Assembly: GCA_024690425.1 (NCBI GenBank)
Contig: JAILCT010000092.1
Span: 1 to 23,004, forward strand
DNA: 23,004 nt
Direction: 5' to 3'
Source of the DNA: Lachnospiraceae bacterium
Lineage (GTDB): Bacteria; Bacillota_A; Clostridia; Lachnospirales; Lachnospiraceae
Part shown: positions 16,930 to 23,004 of the stretch, piece after piece
Layout of the letters: every line of letters starts with the position of its first letter
Position numbering within the stretch: the stretch's first letter is position 1
Notes under the pieces: model-generated
What the model saw: the letters and a program-made list of their open reading frames with translations, nothing else
Told to the model about the DNA's origin: nothing
Database searches by the model: none
Made by a program: the position numbers and the translations under genes

Positions 16930-17787
16930 TTACTGCAGCTCCTGTCTGTTCGATCTGTACCCGGCATCATATGCCTCTTTCTTCTCGGGTTCTTCATACT
17001 TCCTGTCCTTAGCATGCCCGTCTATATGCTTCCTGTCATCCTGAACTTCCATCCTGTATCCGGTCTTGTCTCCTGTGTGGCAGTGATCCTTATGGTGCTG
17101 ATGGAAGGCCTTCCAGCTCTCGGACAGCAGATACTCATTCTTATCTCCGAAGAATACCTGCTCACGTCCTATCTGTAATATCTTGTTGGCATGTCCCATG
17201 GCTTCCTCAAGATCGTGGCTTACCATGACGATAGACACCCCTGCCTTATTAAGATCTGACAGCAGTCCGTAGAATTCACATGTGACTTTATAATCAAGGC
17301 CGGTTACCGGCTCATCAAGAAGCAGGAGCTTACCGGTCGCACACAGGGCACGTGCCAAAAGGACCCTCTGCTGCTGACCGCCCGATAAGTCTCGATAGCA
17401 CTTCTTCCTTAAGTCCCATATATCCATCTTCTTCATGTTCTCTTCCGCAGTCTTCTTCTCTGCCCTGCTGTAGAAGGGACGAATGCCGGTCTTTCCAAGG
17501 CACCCGCTTATGACTATCTCCTGAACCGACGCCGGGAAGTCACGCTGAAAGTCCTTATTCTGAGGAAGGTAACCTATCTCATTCCTCTTTATCTCCTCCG
17601 AAAAGCTAATCTCACCGCTCATCGGCTTATTGAGGTTCATCAGCGCCTTCATAAGCGTGGACTTACCTGCCCCGTTCTCTCCGATTATACACAGGTAATC
17701 CCCTTCTTCAACATCAAAGCTGATCCCTTCCGTGACTACTTGTCCGTCATATCCTAATTGTAAATCCCTGCAAGTTATATATGCCAT
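16930..17787 (-). CDS. Metal ABC transporter ATPase, ZnuC/MntB-type, with His-rich tail
   Basis: A 285-residue ATPase partner of the adjacent metal permease. Motifs are intact: Walker A GENGAGKST (about 36-44), Q-loop YLPQNKDFQRDFPASV (Gln76), signature LSGGQQQR (about 134-141), Walker B LLLLDEP (about 154-160) and switch His191 in VMVSHD. DRDFP-like text after the Q-loop is typical of the zinc/manganese subgroup. Beyond the usual end is a charged extension of about 60 residues starting with HQHHKDHCH (229-237) and further histidines at about 254 and 258, which could bind zinc. The start is the ATG at 17785-17787, with AGGTGA 5 nt upstream; a longer in-frame start at 17832 would only translate the repeat at 17804-17832. 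No zinc-uptake-regulator box or promoter is visible in the 41-bp gap before it. Confidence 0.92.
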   Translation of the reverse strand: MAYITCRDLQLGYDGQVVTEGISFDVEEGDYLCIIGENGAGKSTLMKALMNLNKPMSGEISFSEEIKRNEIGYLPQNKDFQRDFPASVQEIVISGCLGKTGIRPFYSRAEKKTAEENMKKMDIWDLRKKCYRDLSGGQQQRVLLARALCATGKLLLLDEPVTGLDYKVTCEFYGLLSDLNKAGVSIVMVSHDLEEAMGHANKILQIGREQVFFGDKNEYLLSESWKAFHQHHKDHCHTGDKTGYRMEVQDDRKHIDGHAKDRKYEEPEKKEAYDAGYRSNRQELQ

Positions 17788-17792
17788 AATAA

Positions 17793-17798
17793 TCACCT
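17793..17798 (-). promoter_or_regulatory. Ribosome binding site deciding the metal ATPase start
   Basis: AGGTGA on the minus strand, 5 nt before the ATG at 17785-17787. It shows that the preceding 15 in-frame codons, which lie mostly in the repeat, are probably not translated as part of this protein. Confidence 0.75.
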
Positions 17799-17803
17799 GA
17801 TCG

Positions 17804-17832
17804 TGAAACAGGGGGACGGTTCCTCGTTTCAT
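17804..17832. repeat. REP-like hairpin element, copy 2 (opposite orientation to copy 1)
   Basis: On the plus strand TGAAAC (17804-17809) and GTTTCA (17826-17831) are a perfect 6-bp inverted pair enclosing GGGGGACGGTTCC. The order ACAGGG-GACGGTTC-T-GT-TCATTT is shared with copy 1 at 10784-10861 read on the minus strand. The stop codon TGA of the endoglucanase gene (17829-17831) is inside the right arm. No T-tract follows on the minus strand, so it is not an obvious terminator. Confidence 0.65.
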
Positions 17833-19745
17833 TTTCCTAACTGAATCTCATGGTCAAGTCCCATGAATTTCCCGTCTTCCTGCCACAATACTTCCTTCAC
17901 AAAGCTGTATTTATCCTCATCCCAGGTCTTATAATCATCAAGAAGCAGTCCACCGGTGTCACCCGAATTGGGATTAAGGCACCAGAATGTATGATTGAGC
18001 CTGTACTTCCCGATAAGCTGCCTTAGGGCTGTCATCCACTTAAGGTTTGGCTCCCTCATGAAGCCGCCCCACTCTCCTATGAGGATGGGTGCCGTCTTAT
18101 CCTCATAAATGTAGAACCAGTTATCTCTCCAGCATTCCTTCATAAGGGAATCATAATCATACCCTTCGTAAAACCAGGGCTGGTTGTATACGGTCGGTCC
18201 GTAATCATGAGGGGAATATACAAGCTTATCCTGAAACTTTCCAAGGTCTATCGGATAGTCAGCCACTCCTCTTAAGTTGCCGCCCCACCAGGATATGTAA
18301 TAGTCATCCGCTATCTTACTCCTGTAATCCCCGTTCTCCTTGATATCCATCGGGTAGGTCTCGATCCCTTCGACCATGATCAGTACGTTGGGATTCTCCT
18401 TAAGGACCGTAAGTGCTGCCTTCTCAGCTTCCTTCTTCCAGTTGTTGGGAGAATCGGAATCATTCCACACGGCTGCCCTGCTGCCTTCAGATGGCTTACC
18501 GTGAGGCTCGTTCTTTAAGTCAAAGGCAATTATCGTATCGTTATCCTTATAACGGAGCGCTGCCCATTTAAGCGCTTCGAGGTAGTCCTTCTCGCTTACC
18601 TTATCAGTGTACCACAAATTGGTCATATGTCCCGAAGGATCGGTCTCGGCACTGTGGATATCGATCATGACCTTTATCCCGTTTGCTTCCGCAAGCGTCA
18701 GGAAATAGTCAAATATCTCCAGGGAATTCATGGCGTTCAGTTCTTCATTATAGGCATGATTGTAATTGGCCTGCGGATATTCACCTGATGCCCATTCGTT
18801 AAGAAGCTGGGCTGACATCGGCACGCGGATAAGGTTGAAACCGCGGTCTGCTATTGATTCAACTATCGGCTTAAATTCACTGTTTGACAGGCCGTCGAAG
18901 GTATTGGTCCCCGTATTGTAGCCGAACCAGTTAAGGCCCGTAAGCCACACTTCCCTGCCATCCTTATCAAGGATCCTGCGTCCGTCGGTATGGAGCCAGT
19001 CATCCCCCTGTACTGCCCTTTTATCTCTCTTAAGCAGGAGCGTAACATCCGTCTTACTTCCTTCCCCGGCCGTATCGCTGGCTGAATTGTCATTACCTGT
19101 ATTCTGCTTGCCGGTATTCCTGTCATCTCTGCCTGCGTTCCTGTCGATTGACTTTAACATGTTCACCTTGCAGTCAGCACCGTTAAGCTTAGCATATGTG
19201 ACATTAAGCTCAGTCCCCTTAACTCCCAGGTTGCATCCGATCCCTTCAGTTACACCTCCCGCTGCGATCGATCCGTTGTAATCGGCATTTTTTATGGTAA
19301 GCTTATCGTCCTTGATGCTAAAGGCCCCGTTCCAGCCCTCGGCCCTTGCCAGCCCCTCTATGCCTATCTCAAGTTCCCAGCCATCAATGGTTTCAGCAGA
19401 TCCGTTAACGATCTGCCAGTCCATCCCGTACATGGTGATATCGCCATCCTGCCAGGAATTATTTGATGCACAGTTAAGGATCAGACCATCTTCCGTAGTC
19501 CCGCCCTCTCCTGATTCTGCCTTATCTTCACCGTCGGCACCGGTCGGATCCTGTTCCTTATGATCCTCGCTTGCCGATATCGGATCATCACCGGATACAT
19601 CATCCCCGGTCAGCTCTATGACGTCCTTCTCATCTCCTGTTGTCCTACCACCCGTCCTGCCGTTAAGGTGCACACCTATTGCAATACCTGCAGCCAGTGC
19701 CGCCGCAACCGCGCAGATCAGGATAATAGCGGTCTTCTTATTCAT
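17829..19745 (-). CDS. Endoglucanase: CBM2-like domain plus GH5 (subfamily 1-like) catalytic domain
   Basis: A 638-residue beta-1,4-glucanase expected to act outside the cell on cellulose or related glucans. N-terminal membrane helix (about 5-27), either signal peptide or anchor; acidic linker (about 35-87); a CBM2-like cellulose-binding region (about 88-195) with WQIVNGSAETIDGWELEI and GWNGAFSIKDDKLTIKNADY; a second Asn/Asp/Ser-rich linker (about 200-247); then the GH5 barrel. Key blocks are LNWFGYNTGT, NLIRVPMS, KVMIDIHS, FDLKNEPHG with acid/base Glu413, YSPHDYGP, LIGEWGGF with nucleophile Glu558, and FWCLNPNSGDTGGLL, the last strongly recalling Acidothermus E1-type GH5_1 enzymes. The start is the ATG at 19743-19745, overlapping the nucleotidase stop by 8 bp (ATGAATAA); the in-frame ATG at 19803-19805 lies within that gene and would put 20 residues before the signal. 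The stop lies inside the REP-like repeat. Confidence 0.93.
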   Translation of the reverse strand: MNKKTAIILICAVAAALAAGIAIGVHLNGRTGGRTTGDEKDVIELTGDDVSGDDPISASEDHKEQDPTGADGEDKAESGEGGTTEDGLILNCASNNSWQDGDITMYGMDWQIVNGSAETIDGWELEIGIEGLARAEGWNGAFSIKDDKLTIKNADYNGSIAAGGVTEGIGCNLGVKGTELNVTYAKLNGADCKVNMLKSIDRNAGRDDRNTGKQNTGNDNSASDTAGEGSKTDVTLLLKRDKRAVQGDDWLHTDGRRILDKDGREVWLTGLNWFGYNTGTNTFDGLSNSEFKPIVESIADRGFNLIRVPMSAQLLNEWASGEYPQANYNHAYNEELNAMNSLEIFDYFLTLAEANGIKVMIDIHSAETDPSGHMTNLWYTDKVSEKDYLEALKWAALRYKDNDTIIAFDLKNEPHGKPSEGSRAAVWNDSDSPNNWKKEAEKAALTVLKENPNVLIMVEGIETYPMDIKENGDYRSKIADDYYISWWGGNLRGVADYPIDLGKFQDKLVYSPHDYGPTVYNQPWFYEGYDYDSLMKECWRDNWFYIYEDKTAPILIGEWGGFMREPNLKWMTALRQLIGKYRLNHTFWCLNPNSGDTGGLLLDDYKTWDEDKYSFVKEVLWQEDGKFMGLDHEIQLGK

Positions 19746-21468
19746 TATCCCCTTCTTCACTTCCGTCTGTGATCGTGATCCTTCCCTGTCCGTAAGGATT
19801 GGCATATTCTTCGCCTACGCTGCCCTCAAGTGTCTGTGTGATGTAATTTATAAGGAGCTGGGAATCAAGCATGGATCCTTTCTGGATTACTTCTGCCCCA
19901 TCAAACATGGTATATCCGTCACCGTGACTGTTGAGAATATATTTAATGCTCGCAAGCCTGTAACTTCCTTCGGGATCAACGGGCGAATCACCTATCATGA
20001 CATCCTTAACCCTTCTGTCTCCTTCAATCCCAGTAAACATCCCATTCTCATCCTTGGTACATGAGCTGTCAACAGAAAGATCGATCGTATAAGTCATCCC
20101 GGCGACCTGCAAAAATCCCCCGTTTTCATCCGGAAGGCCCTTCGCCCCCCATTCAAGGGCATCAAGTATCTGCTGTCCACTGACATTAATAACACTTAAC
20201 TCATTACCAAACGGAAAGACATTTATTATATCACCATACGTGATATCTCCCTTGCCTATCGAAGCCCTTATCCCGCCGCCGTTCATTATCGCAACATCCG
20301 AATCGGTCAGCCTGAGCATGGCGTCCGCGCATAAGTCTCCCATATTGGTCTCTTTCATTCTTACTATACGTATGGGATTTCCGTTCTTATCCTTTTCCTT
20401 GGGATCATTCACTATAAGGTCCACCGATGAATGGGCGACAACCTCATTGGTTATCTCTTCAAGTTCTTCCTGCTTGGCAGTTACCTTATCCGAAATATCA
20501 TTGTGTATATTGAAGGCCTTATCGGCAGGGATATCATTGGGCCAGCTTAAGATATTTGTTTCGGTTATGCCTCCATCAGCGGATATGTGGCTGTAGCCGA
20601 TACAATTAAGCTTGGTCCCGACGGCTGACCTTGCTACATCCTCACCATTCTTATTTTGGATCACAAGCTGCCCTGTATCGTGGCTGTGCCCATCAAGCAG
20701 CACATCTATACCTGTCGTGTTCTCTATAACATCATAGCAGTTCCATGGATGGCATACATCCTCATTCCCCAGGTGGCCTATAAGATAGATATATTCCGCC
20801 CCCTCTTTCCTGGCGTTGTCCACCGCATCCTGGATAGTTTCATACAGTTCTTCTCCGTTTCCTCCGTTTTTGAACTGATATATCTGGTCCCCCTCTTCGT
20901 TGCAGAAATAAGCCGGTGTTGATTCAATGATCGTTTCCGGCGTCGTGACCCCGACAAATCCGATCTTCATGCCTGCCGCTTCAATGATCTTGTATGGCTC
21001 AAACAGAAGGTCACCCTCCTTATTGAAGTTACAGCTTATATAGGGAAAGTCAGCCATATCCGCAAGCTCAAAAAAACGTTCCATACCATAATCAAAATCA
21101 TGGTTGCCGGGTATCGCAAGATCATACTTCATATCATTCATAAGGTCTATGATCGCTTCTCCCCTTGTAAGGGTTCCGAGTGATTCTCCCTGAACATGAT
21201 CTCCGTCATCAACAAGTATGGTGGTATAGCCCTGCGCCTCATAGCCATCCCTTATCTGCTTAAGGCCTGCAAGCGTGAAGCCCTTATCCACCCCGCAGTG
21301 TATATCGCTGGTAAAGAGAACCATCACATCCCCGTTCTTCTCAACAGATGCCGGATCCGGCGCCTTCACGTTTTCATTGATATTGACTGTGCAGCCTGCC
21401 ATTGATACGGTCATGGTCACAGCTACTAATAAGCATATGGTCTTCCTGAAAATGCTCTTTATACCCAC
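19738..21468 (-). CDS. Surface 5'-nucleotidase / UshA-like metallophosphoesterase lipoprotein
   Basis: A 576-residue secreted lipoprotein probably releasing phosphate from nucleotides or related phosphoesters outside the cell. Signal peptide with lipobox SMAGC (Cys26). The metallophosphoesterase domain carries the usual dimetal motifs: FTSDIHCG (about 52-59), VDDGDHVQGES (about 86-96), PGNHDFDYG (about 120-128), LIGHLGNEDV and DGHSHDTG. The C-terminal 5'-nucleotidase domain (about 345-540) has MGDLCADAML, IMNGGGIRASI and YGDIINVFPFGNEL, segments that form the nucleotide-binding site in UshA. Starts with GTG at 21466-21468, supported by AAGGAGG 7 nt upstream. It follows the GGDEF gene by 12 bp and overlaps the endoglucanase start by 8 bp, so the three are cotranscribed. 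Exact substrate (nucleotides, cyclic nucleotides, UDP-sugars) is not decidable here. Confidence 0.93.
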   Translation of the reverse strand: MGIKSIFRKTICLLVAVTMTVSMAGCTVNINENVKAPDPASVEKNGDVMVLFTSDIHCGVDKGFTLAGLKQIRDGYEAQGYTTILVDDGDHVQGESLGTLTRGEAIIDLMNDMKYDLAIPGNHDFDYGMERFFELADMADFPYISCNFNKEGDLLFEPYKIIEAAGMKIGFVGVTTPETIIESTPAYFCNEEGDQIYQFKNGGNGEELYETIQDAVDNARKEGAEYIYLIGHLGNEDVCHPWNCYDVIENTTGIDVLLDGHSHDTGQLVIQNKNGEDVARSAVGTKLNCIGYSHISADGGITETNILSWPNDIPADKAFNIHNDISDKVTAKQEELEEITNEVVAHSSVDLIVNDPKEKDKNGNPIRIVRMKETNMGDLCADAMLRLTDSDVAIMNGGGIRASIGKGDITYGDIINVFPFGNELSVINVSGQQILDALEWGAKGLPDENGGFLQVAGMTYTIDLSVDSSCTKDENGMFTGIEGDRRVKDVMIGDSPVDPEGSYRLASIKYILNSHGDGYTMFDGAEVIQKGSMLDSQLLINYITQTLEGSVGEEYANPYGQGRITITDGSEEGDNE

Positions 21469-21480
21469 CGGTTATCCTCC

Positions 21481-23004
21481 TTATTGCCTGTTATCCTGCT
21501 CCTTCATCATTCTTTTGTTCTTATACATCTCTTCGTCGGCCCGTTTTATTACCATATCAAGGGACTGATCGGCCTGCCTGTCATAAACAGCCATACCGCT
21601 TGCCACGGATACCTTCTCTTCCGGACTCAGGCCACTGTCTGATGAATCCGATACCTTCTTGCGGAAGGCATCAAGAAGCCTGTTCCTGCTTTTGTAATCT
21701 CTGCCCTGAAGGACAGCAAGGAATTCATCACCACCTATCCTGAATATGGGACTGTGAACATAGATACTGCAGATAAGATCACATGAATTTCTGATATACT
21801 CATCACCCATCTCATGTCCGTAATTATCGTTTATGCGCTTAAGATCATTGACATCAAACATCACAAAAGCTATGTCCGTAAGTTCACCATCCTTCATCTT
21901 CACGTTAAGCTCATGCTTGTAGTTCTCATATGCGGCCCTGTTTTTGACAAGGGTCATGGGATCCCTGTTAAGAAGCTCTGACAGCCTGTCGTTAAGGGAA
22001 GTGAGCTTAAGGTTCATCGCATAAGTCCCAAGGATCCTGTTCAGGGAAGACTTAAAATTCGAATAGATATTTTTCTCGAAGTAATTTAAGTTATCGGCCA
22101 TTACCATGTAGCCGCAGATAAACGTATCTATATAAAGGGGCATGAACACATATATGTGGTCCTCCCCCGGACCGGGATCCGGTATAAGTCCGTCACTTAT
22201 GCTTCGCCTCTCCCCTTCATAATGTACGCTGCCATTCTTACCGACCAGCATGTCGTAGGTATCGGAAATAGTAAACTTCGGAAGATCCTTCGTCTCACAT
22301 TCCCCAAGCTTCTCGATCAGCGGATTTATAAAGATATAGAAGGGATTGCCCTCCTGTCCGTCCCTGGCATAGAAGTATTCCCGAAGGCAGGCCCCCAGGG
22401 TTGGATACCTGTCGGATTTAAGTACCGCATTCTCCATGTAGTGTATCCTGCCCGCGCGGAATTCGGCAATGATCGTGTTCTTGGGGACCAGACGGCATAC
22501 ATCTCTCCTTCTCAGATCGTACTCTGTCGTCGTATCACACCCGCAGCTCTCACCAAGAAGGAATTCGCACGGGATATAATGGGAATCCTCCACCTTCTTA
22601 CCGTCGAATATATCAAGAAAACACTCCGCAGCCCTGCGGCCCATCCTGTCAAATGGCTGGGTAACGCTCGTAAGGGCCGGATAAAAATCCCTGGCCTTGA
22701 CCGTCCCGTCAAATCCCGTGAGCCTTACATCCCCCGGTATATTCAGTCCTATATCATCTGATACATAGCTTATGAAGTAAGCCGTATTGTCGTTGGCGCA
22801 CATGATAACATCAGGCAGCTTCTCCCCGTGTGAGTAATTCTTCCTCATGTACTCGGTCGCCGCAAAAACATCCCAGTTAAAGTAAAGAATGTTATCATCA
22901 CCGAAAGCAACTTCATGCTCCCTGCAGGAATCAATAACGGCACTCAGCCGCTCGTTTGAATCATCGTTATCCTTAGGCCCTGCCAAAAACAGTATATCCT
23001 TAAC
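21481..23004 (-). CDS. LacI-type ligand-binding domain fused to diguanylate cyclase (5' end beyond window)
   Basis: The reading frame is open to the right edge (507 codons visible), so the N-terminus is missing. Visible residues 1-156 form the later part of a LacI/PurR-type sugar-binding fold: KDILFLAGPKDNDDSNERL, PDVIMCANDNTAYFISY, VRLTGFDGT, ALTSVTQPFDRMGRRAAE and LLGESCGC. A middle region (about 165-345) with IYVFMPLYIDTFICGYMVM looks GAF-like. The GGDEF domain (about 350-505) starts RDPMTLVKNRAAY, has FDVNDLKRINDNYGHEMGDEY and an intact RIGGDEF (424-428); no RxxD inhibitory site. It is predicted to make c-di-GMP according to a bound sugar. Whether a DNA-binding helix-turn-helix precedes the ligand domain cannot be seen. 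It is the first visible gene of the nucleotidase-endoglucanase string, 12 bp ahead of the nucleotidase. Confidence 0.92.
   Translation of the reverse strand, partial: VKDILFLAGPKDNDDSNERLSAVIDSCREHEVAFGDDNILYFNWDVFAATEYMRKNYSHGEKLPDVIMCANDNTAYFISYVSDDIGLNIPGDVRLTGFDGTVKARDFYPALTSVTQPFDRMGRRAAECFLDIFDGKKVEDSHYIPCEFLLGESCGCDTTTEYDLRRRDVCRLVPKNTIIAEFRAGRIHYMENAVLKSDRYPTLGACLREYFYARDGQEGNPFYIFINPLIEKLGECETKDLPKFTISDTYDMLVGKNGSVHYEGERRSISDGLIPDPGPGEDHIYVFMPLYIDTFICGYMVMADNLNYFEKNIYSNFKSSLNRILGTYAMNLKLTSLNDRLSELLNRDPMTLVKNRAAYENYKHELNVKMKDGELTDIAFVMFDVNDLKRINDNYGHEMGDEYIRNSCDLICSIYVHSPIFRIGGDEFLAVLQGRDYKSRNRLLDAFRKKVSDSSDSGLSPEEKVSVASGMAVYDRQADQSLDMVIKRADEEMYKNKRMMKEQDNRQ

Noticed and set aside
17829..19805. 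Endoglucanase starting at 19805
   Set aside because: It would lie deep in the nucleotidase gene and place 20 polar residues before the signal helix; the ATG at 19745 starts directly with it.
21481..22986. Complete cyclase gene starting with TTG at 22984-22986
   Set aside because: The frame stays open to the window edge and the residues before it (KDILFL) continue the LacI-type fold, so the gene is truncated by the window, not started there.
1..23004. CRISPR arrays, tRNA or rRNA genes, transposases, phage genes
   Set aside because: No regular direct repeats with spacers, no cloverleaf or rRNA-like segments noticed in the short gaps, and every long coding frame is assigned to a non-mobile family.

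Overview
The window reads as chromosomal DNA of an anaerobic, butyrate-forming Firmicute, most likely in the Lachnospiraceae (Butyrivibrio/Coprococcus-like). The reasons are a phosphotransbutyrylase plus butyrate kinase pair, a CBM2-GH5 endoglucanase, several Gram-positive-type lipoproteins, diguanylate cyclases with large sensory regions, and strong AGGAG ribosome sites on nearly every gene. The species cannot be fixed from the sequence. Coding density is high. No rRNA, tRNA, CRISPR array, transposase gene or phage gene was found, and no gene-free stretch exceeds about 200 bp (the longest are 13865-14059 and 10689-10848).

Layout, mostly on the minus strand. (1) secA, cut by the left edge, has its own clear promoter. 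(2) Next, reading leftwards from 8141, come a zinc-ribbon methyltransferase, an ABC ATPase, a large FtsX-type permease and an HlyD/MacA-like adaptor, spaced as one operon. (3) A small STAS/SpoIIAA-like protein, ptb and buk form the butyrate operon, with a consensus-like promoter in front and a hairpin terminator behind. (4) A chemoreceptor with a double-Cache-type sensor is followed 40 bp later by a lipoprotein sugar-binding protein; no transporter genes accompany them. (5) The only gene on the plus strand encodes a membrane diguanylate cyclase with a duplicated PAS-like module. (6) From the right edge leftwards: a LacI-type ligand domain fused to GGDEF (cut by the edge), a lipoprotein 5'-nucleotidase, a CBM2-GH5 endoglucanase, then a zinc/manganese-type ABC ATPase and permease that have no binding protein here.

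The most unusual non-coding signal is a pair of REP-like hairpin repeats sharing a GGGACGGTTC core, in opposite orientations at 10784-10861 and 17804-17832. Each overlaps the stop codon of a gene. The first also looks like an intrinsic terminator, and its 10-bp terminal inverted repeat supplies the last codons of the sugar-binding protein. The second sits between the endoglucanase and the metal transporter and, if translated, would give a false 15-residue extension of the ATPase.

I found no obvious wholly new defence or mobile system. The arrangements most worth checking are the sugar-sensing cyclase/nucleotidase/endoglucanase/metal-transporter string, the chemoreceptor/binding-protein pair, and the methyltransferase attached to an exporter.
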